From assembly GCF_033958435.1 (NCBI RefSeq), contig NC_134138.1:80090298-80154297 (forward strand): DNA of 64,000 bases, written 5' to 3'. Positions 46,171 through 57,322 of this stretch are shown here, piece after piece. Under the pieces are notes generated by a model. The model searched no databases. It saw only the letters and a program-made list of their open reading frames with translations, and had not been told where the DNA came from. Numbering within the stretch: the first letter of the stretch is position 1; each line of letters starts with the position of its first letter. The stretch is from Carettochelys insculpta. Its lineage: Eukaryota > Chordata > Testudines > Carettochelyidae. The position numbers and the translations under genes were made by a program.

Positions 46171-47667
46171 GAATGGAAAGAGAAGAGCAACAAAAATGTT
46201 TACATCTTCTTTCTAACCGGCACTTTAGGAGCAGTTCCCTAAGGGGTAATTTAGTTTTATACCCATATATATTCAAAGTGGGCACACAAATTTTTAATAG
46301 GCAGCCAACCTTTTCTCCTTTTGATCTCATGGGTGCAACAAGCTATGCCAAAATATTATTTGCCCAACAGCTAGAGTGCTGATACAGTATGGAAGCACTC
46401 TGAGCTGGTACTTCATAATCTCAGCAAGCTATTAAGTTTAATCTTGCTTTTGCTAAGTAATTTATTAGCAAAATGTTTCAAAACAATATCTTCTTTTGTT
46501 ACACATGTCACTTTTCACCAGGCTTCACAGCTCTGGGTTTCCCAAGCCTCCACATCATTATAATTCATTAGGCACATTGATATTAGTTCTGTTTTATTAC
46601 ATAACACATAATTATGTATTTTATTAAGTGCATCGCCAGGCATGACACATCAAAGCAAGAAGGGCAGATGCAGTTTACTTAAACCAGACTGTTCAAAAAC
46701 CACATACCATTTTCAAGCAGCCTATGCTTAGCATCTTTCATGTTTAGCTTTGTGAATATGGTCACAACAGAACTTCATTACACTGCAGGCTGTTGAGATA
46801 AAGAGCACATTCCCAAATATTTTTATTGCCATTCATGAAAAAGGAATACTCACCCAGTTGCAAGGAATGAATCACTTCCCTCTAGTTAATAGTTATTTGG
46901 CAAGAAATCTTATTTACAGTCTCTTCACAAATGCAGAAAGGGAATAGTTCACAATTACATAAATGAATAAGAAAGCTGCAAGTGACTGCAATACATATGA
47001 CTGTGTTTTCAAACATACAAGCTGCCTTCCTCACCAAGCAGGCATCAAGGAAGGGACAGAATCTATTCCCTCCCTCCCTAGATTCACAGAATGTTGACCA
47101 TGGCAGACAGGAATCCTTTGTAAGAATTCATCAGTATTCTTTACAAGTATGATATACACCTGTGGGGAAATTCAGAAAGACACTGAACAAATAGCATCTT
47201 ACAAACATAAGGGGAGAAGTAAGCAGTGGTCATTCTAATCCTGACATGTCTTTAAATTCCATGGTTTCCAGGTAAAGTCTGGCCCTGGGCACACAAGTCT
47301 GGCACTTGGCGGGCCTTTAGAGACCTTCACTCTACAAAATTTTATAGAACAAAAGCACTTTCCAAGGAAAGCATCACTTTTCTGACAAGTGGAAGCAGAG
47401 CTGTTCCATTTTAAGGTTATGCTGCCATGAGCTGAATGGAGCCAAAAAAACACTTACAGCTTCAGCAGCTGTTTCAGTTCTCTGTTGACAACAGAAACCT
47501 TTTGATCATTTCTCTTGTTTCTCTGGAGGAGATGCCAACAAAACTGTGACATGACCACTTAAAGTAAGAAAAAAAACACACATACTCTCCAGAAATCGCA
47601 GTGGGGCAACCCACCCTGCAGCTTTCATAAGGATTTTACGGCAGTGATTGTTGTATCTATGCCACCC
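46171..47667. other. Non-coding, nothing firmly recognised
   Basis: Unique-looking DNA. A weak exon-like segment at 47457-47525 on the minus strand was considered and rejected. Confidence 0.45.
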
Positions 47668-47679
47668 TAATCTAAAGTT

Positions 47680-47869
47680 GAATAGTAACAGAAAGGGAGC
47701 CGTGATAGTCTATACACTATCAAAACAAAGAGCAGCCAAGTAGCACTTCAAAGACTAGCAAAATAATTTATTAGGTGAGCTTTCGTGGGACAGTGGGTCT
47801 GTCCCACGAAAGCTCACCTAATAAATTATTTTGCTAGTCTTTAAAGTGCTACTTGACTGCTTTTTGTTT
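47680..47869. mobile_element. Minimal PLE inverted dimer (hairpin)
   Basis: An insertion of only 190 bases, flanked by an exact 12-bp duplication TAATCTAAAGTT (47668-47679 and 47870-47881). Arms at 47722-47793 and 47801-47869 are almost perfectly complementary (GGTGAGCTTTCGTGGGA against TCCCACGAAAGCTCACC). They meet in a short loop. The complement of the left side reads as a PLE 3' end (GATAGTGTATAGACTATCAC, then GGCTCCCTTTCTGTTAC), a different subfamily from the 40.1-kb copy. Confidence 0.8.
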
Positions 47870-47881
47870 TAATCTAAAGTT

Positions 47882-48898
47882 ATTTGCCAGTATATGCACT
47901 CAAGGGATACAGAGACTTGCATGAAAAGTTCCCAATAAACAAACTTTTAATCTATATATAGAATGTAATCAGTTGGTCCTTCATGATACTGTGCAAAGCA
48001 CTTGAGCCATCTTCTTTCCCACTTAATAATATACCTATGAAATTTCTGACTATTGACTGAACTATCAAACTCACCCTCATTTTAATCTGGGATCAAGCCA
48101 TAGAGAAGTCCTTTTCAGGGTAGGAACATCCTCTGTGTATTTCCCTTTTAAGTTCATCTTTAAATAAAACTACTCTGTCTTGGACCATGTCCGTTAACAG
48201 GAATCTCCAATATGATACCATTCAGTTTCGTACTAGTCTGTAAATGACCAGTCTCTCCCACCCAGACCTCTATATTCATTATTTAAAATGCCAGTTTACA
48301 AATCACTATGTGGTTCAATAAGCATAAACTGACTTTCTAACAGACTAAAAACTGTTTAATTAGGACCTGTAAAGTCAATCACTTCCTGTATAGTTCATCT
48401 CTGCTGGATATAGCTGTAGAAATGGGGTGCAGGAAGATAGTACATTAGAGTAATAAATCCCATCAAAAAACTCTATGGTCACATTGGGCCTGAAAAGTTA
48501 TGATTTCCAGGTTCTCATGCTCCTGAAATATGTTACTTCTTAAAGCATCTCACATGTGGGAATTGTGCATCAGACTCCTAAAGGCAGCATGCCTGGAGTA
48601 GATTTACGCTCTGTAAGAACTTCATGCTAAATTACAAATGCCATGAGAACTTCACAATTCTTCTATTCAGAACTCACAGGGCCTCCACAATTCCTGGGCT
48701 GTGGAGAAGTCTCTAGCATTCTAGAGACAAGAAATCTCCAGGAACTACAAACATGTTGCCCAAATATCTAAAACCAGGGGACTGACATACCTCATTTCTC
48801 TAAAAGAAGGAGGAGCCAAACTGAGCCAACTGACAAAGGTGTATTTTAGATCTTCTGCAATATTGTCTCCTACAGTTTATACTTGTGAGAGATCTAGA
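47882..48898. other. Non-coding, nothing recognised
   Basis: No bounded repeats or exon-like frames. Confidence 0.5.
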
Positions 48899-50376
48899 GG
48901 AGGGGTCAGCAACCCCCTACTTGAATGCCGACAGTGGTGAGCAAGCCGATTTTTATTGGCACACAAGGCGGGAGCTCATCCCTTCCCCTCCTCCCCCATG
49001 CAGGGTGGAGCTTGCTCAAAACCATGCTGCCAATGCACGTTGTGCAGTATGCCAGGGCAGCCTGGCAGAAGTTTCAGGGAGCTATTACCACTGCATGAGT
49101 TTGAGGGTGGTTAAAGGGTCCCAGCAAGCAGCTGCCGCAGACAGGAGAGCACTTACAGTGGTTCCAGACGTGGGTGCTGCCAGCTGGCCGGCCTTAATCC
49201 TGGGTAGAGGAGGGAAGTTTGCCCCAGCCAGTGCCCAGGCTGCTCCACACCTATCAGGCAGTAAGTTCCCTAGGCTCGGTGCGGGGCACTGGGCACTCTG
49301 CTGACCTGGCACTCATGGAGAGAGGCGAGCAGAGGAAGAGACCCCGGACTGACCCCCATTCACTTTATGGAAAGCAGCAGGTGCCTCCAGCCAACTGCCC
49401 TCCTGCTCTGTGCACTCAAGCCCATCCTATTTACAGCTGCTTTCACACTCAGGGCAGATGCACCCATAGGAAGGTGGCCTCTTTTCCTTTGTGTCAGTGA
49501 ATTCACCCGCAACCCTTAGTGATACGTAACGATTACTTACTATTAAAATATTTCCCCCCTGCCCCAGTCTCAGAACAAAAGCTCAATTCCACAGAATGCT
49601 TCAACCACGTGCTCAACTTCTACCACCTGATCATGTGCTCTTGACTTCAGGGATATCGATTGGAAGTTCAGCAACGTGTTTAAGTGATTTGCTGAATTGG
49701 GTCCTGACTGGTAATCCATTTGTCAGAGCTCCCTAGCAAGGAATATGAGAGAACCAATTACTCTCTTCTAGTGATAGGGAAACCGAGGCATAAATAGGCC
49801 AAGTCTGAGGCTCTCAAAAGCGCCTATAGGAGTTCTATGTCCAGCTCCCATTAAGTTTCAAAAGACATTATTTGCCTAAATATCTTTGAAGATGGGGGCC
49901 CTAACTCCCAAGTCTTCTTTGAACCTCTGCCCCCAGTACTCCCCAATGACTGGCCAGTGGATGCAAGGAGTCAGTGACAGGGACAGTTGGTCAGATTTTA
50001 GGAACTCTTTGCTCTTGACCTTGATGCCTTCCTGACCTTTCACTCACTTCTAGCACCAAACACCAGGCAACCATTTGGGGGCTATTCCAAAAGTGCCAGG
50101 CTTTGTAATGAGGAAGAGATTTTTGTGAAGGATGTACATTGGTTGTCTAAGGCAGCAGGATATCAGGGCGGTCCATCTGTGGATTAACAAAAGACCAGCT
50201 AATGCTACCAACCACCACCTAAACAGTAATGCTCTGCATCTTCATTTATTTATTCATGAAGCTGTTGTAAGTAGGACTATTAGTAACTTTAAAAAGTATC
50301 GCCAGCACTCGGACTGTATGTAGAGGTCAAAAGGTCACATTTCAGCACTCTGCCTTGGAAAGATTGCTGACCCCGG
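48899..50376. mobile_element. hAT-like (Charlie-type) non-autonomous element
   Basis: The left end GAGGGGTCAGCAACCCC and the right end AGATTGCTGACCCCGG are complementary in the hAT/Charlie style. Candidate 8-bp duplications are ATCTAGAG and AGCTAGAA, imperfect. The right arm (TTATTTATTCATGAAGCTGT, GAGGTCAAAAGGTCACATTT) looks like a known type of short hAT end. No transposase is present. The central part (49500-50200) is not recognised and may be a separate insertion. Confidence 0.55.
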
Positions 50377-50734
50377 AGCTAGAAGGTGTGCCTTTGGGTC
50401 TGGTGCTGGCTGACAAGTGTTTATGGTGCTGTGACCAAATGAAGCTATTTCCTACTATTTGATTTTTTATGAGGTCAGAGAAACAGGACATTGCACATTC
50501 TTGGTTTAAAAAAAAATGTATAAAAATACCTGTGACTATCAACAATTTTCACTCCCACTTGGAACATCCCCAGGCCCCTAAATTTTAACTGTCTTCTTGG
50601 GTAGAAAAGGGACAACAACCCAGTTCTGTAAGTAATTAATATATTTGAGGTTATCTGATTATCCTACAGTACAATGATTAGTAATTGCAGATGTGAAGTG
50701 GGGATAATTTGAATAAAACTAGGCAGTTCAGTTT

Positions 50735-50830
50735 ACAGATTTAGAGATTCCAAAGCCAGAAGGAAGCACTGATCATCTTGGCTGGCCTGCTGTATAATAC
50801 AGGCTTTAGTACTTCCCTCAAGTGATTCTA
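50735..50830 (-). repeat. CR1/L2-type 3' tail fragment
   Basis: The text TTAGAGATTCCAAAGCCAGA, AGGAAGCACTGATCATCTTG and CTGCTGTATAATACAGGC is the complement of a LINE 3' end that is also shared by reptile SINEs. Short and diverged. Confidence 0.5.
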
Positions 50831-52491
50831 GAGCATAAATTCGGGGCTTAAACATTCGCATACATCACCCTTTCTGTATATAAGTTAATATACTTCATAA
50901 TATCAGAGGCTCTGGTATTACTTCATGGCATAAGATGAAACACAGTAGCTTTTCCTGACAACCCAGAGAAAACAGAATGAAATACCTACCCTGCCATGGA
51001 TGTCTGAAAGCCAGGACAATTTTCGAGAATAAGTCTAAACAGTTTAGAATGGTTTTAAATTCCCATAGTTTAAAAATCAGACAACTGAGTGACAGGAAAC
51101 CAGGTGCTATCAACACAACTTTTGTGCAGCCTCTTAGGTTTTGGGGTAAAGTGTCAGTTGAGCCCTAAAGTATTTTGGTGAGACTGGCTGGTTAATTAGA
51201 CATTCTAGCCCTGAGAAGAACTTGCTTGGTGAGTTTCCAATTAATTAAACCTTCCTCTAGCTCAGCAAAAAGAAGGTGCTTCCCTTCAAAAATCTGCTCT
51301 CAGTTTTGAAGGAAGAATATGTTGGTGTTAAGATTTTGCACTCAACTTGCTCTTGCTTCTGCAAAAAGACTTACACTTTTTTAAAACCTTCACACCGAAA
51401 GTAGGAGGGAAACAACAGGGCAGGGCCTTAGTGAGTGATTTTGCCAAAATACCTATCTGCTTGTAGAACTGTGATTATACACCAAATTTGGCTTTGAGTT
51501 ACTCTACTGTAAACATGGAATAACGCCATTTAAAAAAAAGCATCTCTACATTTACATGGGCGCAGCTGAGAGCAGAATTTGATCTTGTCTTAGGAGTGGA
51601 GGCATGTCTCCTCTTGCTAGCCAAAAAGCAGGCTCTGGGTGAGGTCCTTGTAGTATGTGCTTTATCAATGACTAGTGGTGCAGGAAATGCTTCATGCTTC
51701 AGAGATTTAACTAGCAAATCCTACAGAAAATCCTCTATGGTGCCTGTGTCTAAGCCCTCAGGTAGTTGCAGCAGCCTCGTATTATTTCTACATGACCTGT
51801 TTTCCAGGTCATATAATATTTATTTATACCAATTCTTTCTTAATGGCAGGAGCTCCTTTCCTACTGCTCTCTCTCAAGATTGCTGTTGCAAGTTTCTTCA
51901 GTGAGATACACTTGTCCCACCTGTTTGATTTTCCTTTCAAATCCTTTATTGTCTTGGCAAAGTCAGAGAGAGGTATCTGATATTGTGGTGGTTGTGTTCT
52001 CTCTCTCTCTCTCACACACACATACACACACACACGCGTGCATGCACATGACCACCCCACCATATCTGTGTTGCCATGAGGTTGGTGAGGAAAGCCTTTT
52101 ACAGCCCTTTCTGGGTTCTCCTCAGAACCGCGTGTATCATGTTTGGGCAAGGAGAAGGAAGGGACAGTTGAGCCTTGTAAGTAAGTGCATTCACCTCTTG
52201 CCCTTTTGTATTAGGGCTTAGAGTTGCATTGGGTAGCAAGAACTGCATCTAGAAGATGTTTAAATTGAATTGCCTGACAGTTTAATAGACAACAATTTTA
52301 AGGAGGCTGTTGTGGTGTTAAAACTGGGCTAGGAGGACAGAAAAGCAATATATGTCTTTCAACAAGCCTGCCATCCAAATCAATGTTTTAAAAGACATTC
52401 TTCTCGACATCATCTTCTAACACTCATTTAGAATGTTTTCCTATCAGGTATAAAATAAAAAAAATAAATAAAAGTGTATGGAGATATACAC
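50831..52491. other. Non-coding, apart from a TC/CA repeat
   Basis: No exon or bounded element recognised. Confidence 0.45.
51998..52052 (+). repeat. (TC)n(CA)n microsatellite
   Basis: A TC run passes directly into CA units interrupted by TA and CG. Confidence 0.95.
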
Positions 52492-52688
52492 ATCTCATAG
52501 AGCCAGAAGGGATCTTGAGAGGTCATCAAGTTCAGTCTGCTGCCCTCTTAGCAGGACCAATCTCCATCCCTGGCTGATTTTTTTTTAATCTATTTGCCCC
52601 AGACCCTAAATGGCCTCCTCACAGATTGAGCTCATAACTCTCAGCTTAGTGGGTCAATGCTCAAATCACTGAGCTATCCCTCCCCTCC
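52492..52688 (-). mobile_element. tRNA-derived SINE with CR1-type tail
   Basis: Read on the minus strand it begins GGGGAGGGATAGCTCAGTGA. The segment TAGCTCAGTGATTTGAGC is an RNA polymerase III A box, and AGTTATGAGCTCAATCTGTG resembles the B box. A body follows (GGAGGCCATTTAGGGTCTGG), then a LINE-like tail (TTGATGACCTCTCAAGATCC, TTCTGGCTCTATGAG). This is the architecture of tRNA SINEs mobilised by CR1 in turtles. Short, imperfect flanking similarity (ATACACAT and ATACATGT). Confidence 0.8.
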
Positions 52689-52754
52689 AATACATGTGGT
52701 AGTGGCTCTTTTCCCACCCATCCCTTTTTAAAAAAATATACCTAGTTACTTATC

Positions 52755-52960
52755 TAGCCTGACCACCATAATAGCTGAACACCTCTCACTCACTACTGGA
52801 ATTTAACCTCCCAGCACTCTTATGAGATGAGAAAGTGTGATTCTCTCCCCTTGTTAGCACTGGATAGATTTGTGTGATCTTGGGCAGGTCAATGTGGCAG
52901 TTAGGAATTCAGCCAGAGTCTCCCAAATCACTATCCAATGCCACACTTCCTCCCAAGCAT
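52755..52960 (-). repeat. CORE-SINE/MIR-like relic
   Basis: Antisense text such as GTGATCTTGGGCAGGTCAAT, then GGCAGTTAGGAATTCAGCC and GTCTCCCAAATCACTATCC, matches the same family as 2255-2385. Confidence 0.5.
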
Positions 52961-53579
52961 TAGTAAAAGATAATGTAGTAGAAGGTAACTAATAGACAGA
53001 AAGGAAGAAAAAAGGCTCCCATGGTTGCAACACTGATCACAGCAGCACAAGCTTCTTCACTGGTATGTCCTGACTTGGATTAACCACTTCTTGGATTGTG
53101 CCTACACTGGCACCTCTGTTTAGGGACACTTCGTACAGTCTCATGACTGCCACTGGAAATGCTCATGAAGGCAAGGACATAGGTTCCTCATGACCACATA
53201 ATGGAACCCCGAGCAAGTCTTACTTGCACACATCACTCACACAGGCTATGTCTAGCCTGCAAGATTTTAGTGGCAGAAGCTTGTGTTGGAAGAACTCTTG
53301 CCACAAAACTTCTGCCAACAGACCACATCCAGACACTAAGGCACATTGAAAGAGCAATCTATAATTCCAACATAGAGTGGCCAGATAACCTTGCTGATCT
53401 TTCAGCAAAATGGCCACCCACAACCACATAAGCCAGGGTTACTGGTCACCAGTTCCTTCCAAGAGCTGTTCCCTGCCCCGGCGTGGGCTTACCTACCCCT
53501 ACAGGGGACAGGCAAGCTCTCGCAGTGCCCACTGTGCTTCCCCTGCATTCGTGGGCAACACAGCTGGCCCCTAGGGGCC

Positions 53580-55094
53580 ATGCTGCCAGAGCTGCCCCTG
53601 GGATTGCAGTGGCTCCACGAAGACATGCTGTGGCTGGTGCTGAACTTTCTGGCAGCTGCCCTCCTGTTCCTCGGTGAGGTTGACCCCAAGATCACGTTCA
53701 CGATGGTTGTCTTGGCTGTAGGAGCTACGCACCTGCACCTGCCCATCCCCCACCCCCAGCTACACAGGTGGCTCTGGAGGCACCACACCATTTCAGACTG
53801 GTGGCACTACCTGGTCGTGGAGCACTGGGACGACCAGTAGTGGCTCCAAAACGTCTGCTTGTGGAAGGCCACCTTCTTGGAGCTCTGTGCCTGGCTCACC
53901 CCTGCACTCCTCAGATGCAACACCCAGCTGCAGCCTGCCATCCCCACAGAGAAGTGGGTCACAATCTCCTTCTGGAAGCTCACCACCCTCAACAGATACC
54001 AGTCGGTGGGCAACCAGTTTGGCATGGGGAAGTTCACTGTTGGGGCCCTGTTCAAGCAGATATAACACCCTCGGGCTGTGGTCCCCACCTGCGGGGGAAG
54101 CATCCTGTTAAAGGGAGACCATCAGGAAGCGGGTTTGTGGGGATGGGGGTGAAGCCCTGGGGGACTGTGCCATCCCACTCTCACACAGCTGTGCTGTTGG
54201 GTGGGGGCGGCCTCACCGGTAGGCTCCCAGGGGATCATGGGGGAGCAGAAGTAAGGGGGCTGGGGACCCCCTCAAAGGTCCAGGGATGCCTGACCTCAGT
54301 CCCTGACACGTGTGTTCAGTCACCTCCCTCTGCAGGTCATGAAGACCATCAACTCGATGTAGAGGGTTCATCTGTCTGGGACACCTTAACTATGTTGTGG
54401 CCAGATTCACTTCCCTGGGGTTCCTGAACTGTGTCGGGGCCACCAATGGGACCCACATCCTGATCTCCACCCTGGAGCATCGCACAGCCAAGTTCATCAA
54501 CAGGAAGAGCTACTACTCCATGGTGCTGCAGGCCCTGGTCAACCACCATGGACAGTTCACAGACATTTACATTGGGTGGTCAAGCAGGGTGCATGAAGCC
54601 CATGTGTTCTGCAATTCCAGCCTGTGCCAGAGCTGGAGGTGTGCACATTCATACCCCCACCATGAGCTGGCAGTTGGGGATATGCATATGCCAGTCTGCA
54701 TTGTGGGGGATGCAATGTACCCCCTCATGGCATGGCTGATAAAGCCATATACCAGACAGCCGGACCTCAGCAGAGAACATTCAACAAGTGCCTGAACCAT
54801 GCCAGGTTGCAGACTGAGTGTGCCCTTGGCCACCTCAAGATATGGTTCAGGTGCCTGCTGACCCACCTTGACGTGGGGGAGCACAACATCCTTGAGCTCG
54901 TAGGAGTTTGTTGTATCCTGCACAACGTTGTGGAGGGAAGCGGGGAGGCCTTCCTCCCAGAGTTGAGGGCAGATGCCAGCCACGAGGGGCGAGCCTATGA
55001 ACAGCCAAGCACAGCTGCCATCTGCCAAGCCCATTGGGATGTTGTGCAGATCCAGGAGGCCCTGAGGGAGAGCTTCTCCCAAGTACCCCAGTAA
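53580..55094 (+). pseudogene. PIF/Harbinger transposase pseudogene, copy 2
   Basis: Exon 1 starts at ATG 53580 and ends near 54060. It runs MLPELPLGLQWLHEDM to HWDDQ, an in-frame TAG at 53838, then continues in the same frame with LCAWLTPALLRCNTQLQPAI and NQFGMGKFTVGALF. Exon 2 starts after acceptor CTGCAG at 54335. A stop at 54360 and a frameshift come first. Then the nuclease core is nearly whole: GATNGTHILIS, FINRKSYYSMVLQALVNHHG, IYIGWSSRVHEAHVF, VGDAMYPLMAWLIKPY. A second frameshift near 54765 precedes FNKCLNHARLQTECALGHLK and CCILHNVVE, ending at 55094. Of the DDE triad, the second Asp (GDAMYP) and Glu (TECALG) remain. The first position reads Asn (GATNGTH) where the family has Asp. The donor of exon 1 is not clean. 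Clearly a dead copy, but the best for defining this family. Confidence 0.85.
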
Positions 55095-55383
55095 CCTTCC
55101 CCAGGGCCTCCCAAGTGGGGGCCTCAGATGCACGGCCCTGGCCCATCCCCTCCCTTCACCCCTCCCTGACCCCTTCACAATAAGGCAGATGCTCGTGTAG
55201 TGAACAATAACTGGGTTTAATGTGAAAGCTATGTACAAAGTCAGGGGGAACAGTGGCTGGGACTGTGGGGTGGTGGGGGGCCTTTCAACTTGGACATGGG
55301 GTAGGCCTTGGGACAGGGGTTGGGGGGCCTCAGAATATGGGGGAAGGGGAAGTCGCAAACTGGAATAGGAGCAGGACCTCCTG

Positions 55384-57017
55384 CTAGGTGTTCGGGGCCC
55401 ACTGTAGCTGGCCTGAGACCAGGGGTAGATATGGATGAGGAGGGGCTGGGGTGGGGTCTGGGTTGAGAGGAGATAAAGCCAATTGCTCAGGGGAGCAGGC
55501 AGGGGTCCAGGGCACCTTATGAGAGGGCAGGTGGGTATAGAGTGGTGGGGGTAGCTGGGCCAGCATGTCCTGCCAGATGCTGGTGACAGAATCATGGTGG
55601 GACATCAACTGATCCAACACCCGCAACCTCCTCTCAACATCTTCCCAGACATGGTATGTCAGGGTGTGTTGAATGTCCTTGAGGATGCATGATATCCTCA
55701 TGCATCCTCCATTGCCTCCTGCAGCTCCCAGGGGTGGTCTGGTGGTGTAGATGGGGTGGCCTGGCCCTCAGTCAGTGCAGGTCCAGCTATATGGAAGAGA
55801 AAGAGGGAGAGACCAAGTCATTCATGCAACACAGGCCCTGAGGCCCTGCCCCCAACTGTGAGCAGTGACTAACATGGCCCAGGGACAAGGGACAGGGATG
55901 TCCTGGGAGCAAAGCCAAGTGCAACCTGCACAGTAAGCCCTGCCGCAATAGACTAAACCAAGAGAGATCTCTGGCCACAGAGGGTCCCCTCATGGGTGGT
56001 GGGTGAGCCAGGAGCAACCTGGCCCTCCCTGGGGCCCACTCACACACCTGTGGCTCACAGCACTGCCCGCAGGAGTAAGTTCTGCTTCGCCCCTGTGCTA
56101 TGCGCCACATTCCTCAGTTTGTCTGAATTCAAGCCAGTTTCCTTGTGGCTAGCCCAATTCTAGCCATGGCAAGTGCTGGGAGAGCCATCTCCCTGAGGGC
56201 ATAACCCTTGTCTGGCCTCCCGTGAGCCTGGCAGAGAAATGCTGCCTATGCCCTGGAGCTGTCTGCTGGGTCTGGGTGATGCACACTACCACTGCATGTG
56301 GTTGCATGTGCTGGGACCACAGTATGGGTCCTGCCTGAGCCTGCTGAGCAACACTCACAGCCCACCCTATCTGCACCCGTCTTCCATGCCCTGAGGTGTT
56401 TGACAAACAGGGAACTCACCAGAGGAACCTTGCCCAGCTCGGACTAAGCCTGGGAGGCATCCTGACTGCTGGGGACTGGGTCCAGCATGATGACCAGGCT
56501 GATGGTCTCGGAATCCAAATCCTGGTGTTGCCCCTCTGGTGGGCTGGTCCTCCTCCTCAGTCTCCTGCTCCACAAAGGGGGCTTTGAGCCCCAAGGCTGA
56601 GGGGTGATGTGCTCGCCCCACACACACACAGGATGCAGGGCAGCTCCAAATACACAGTGTTCTGGGCCTGCACATACCCCTGCCGCAGCTCCTTTACTTT
56701 GGTGTGCACCTATTTAAGGGTGCAGCAGGGGCCAGGGCCTCTTCCATCTGGCTATATATGTCAGTGTTCCTGTGTCTGGCTCTGGCTTTGTGGTGTATTT
56801 TCTCCTCTGCCCACAAGTCCAGCAGAGCCTGGATCATGGCCGTGTTCCAGGAGGGGGCATGCATCTTGGAGCCCTGGAGTGGATCCTGGGACCCCTGAAC
56901 CTGCTTCCTCAAGGGCCTGGGGTTGTGTCTTGGGGTACCTGGCATTCTGCCAGTCACAAGAAGGTGCGGCCATGAAGGCATGGGGGAGAGCTGTCTGCTG
57001 CATGGATGCTCCCACAC
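55384..57017 (-). pseudogene. Myb/SANT-like protein pseudogene of Harbinger copy 2
   Basis: Exon 1 (about 56420-57017, minus strand) holds the start of the Myb/SANT-like domain (APSWNTAMIQALLDLWAEEK, RHRNTDIYSQMEEAL). After a frameshift comes VHTKVKELRQGYVQAQN, and then an acidic linker (SRRLRRRTSPPEGQHQDLDS). It ends at donor GTGAGT (56419-56414). Exon 2 follows acceptor TCTTCCATATAG at 55787. It encodes the C-terminal helix (WEDVERRLRVLDQLMSHHD, SIWQDMLAQLPPPLYTHLPS) and ends at 55384. It is the DNA-binding partner of the transposase. The 342-codon minus-strand frame overlapping 54567-55595 is not this gene but mostly antisense to the transposase. Confidence 0.75.
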
Positions 57018-57322
57018 TCTCAGCTTCCTGCTATGAGGTTCCCCAGGCTCCCTGCAGCTTTAAGAAGGGCTGGAAGCAGGAACCAGAGAGTACTGATTAC
57101 AGTGGACAGGGTGTTCACCAGGGCAACACAGCCCCTTTTCTGTCGACAGAAGACACCCCCCCTTGGAATGTGCAAACCTGCCGTTTGTTGACAGGTCTCT
57201 CGACACCAGTGTTCTTCCTTGTGGTGAGTGGGGTACGGCTGTCGAAAAAACATCTCTCTTCTGTTGAATTACTGTTGACAGAAAGAACACACTTCGCAAT
57301 CTGGCCACTCCTCTGGTTTTGT

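Larger units (their letters stand above)
53244..57322. mobile_element. PIF/Harbinger transposon, copy 2 (most complete, broken)
   Basis: An element of about 4.1 kb starting GGCTATGTCTAGCCTGCAAG. It contains the two-gene pair again, transposase on plus and Myb/SANT-like on minus, converging near 55.1-55.4 kb. Terminal regions carry repeated TGTCGACAG, TGTTGACAG and TTGGCAGAAG motifs instead of the CTTTCAAAAG motifs of copy 1, so it is a different family. The right inverted terminus is not clearly present, and the limit near 57322 is estimated. Confidence 0.8.

Noticed and set aside
47457..47525. Possible small exon on the minus strand with CTCCTCCAG acceptor and GTAAGT donor
   Set aside because: The 22-residue translation does not resemble any CLC segment expected upstream of the 39.5-kb exon, and splice-like signals of this quality occur by chance.
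54567..55595. Longest open frame in the window, 342 codons on the minus strand
   Set aside because: Most of it lies antisense to the transposase core of Harbinger copy 2, where GC-rich third positions open the reverse frame. It is proline/leucine-rich and shows no domain.
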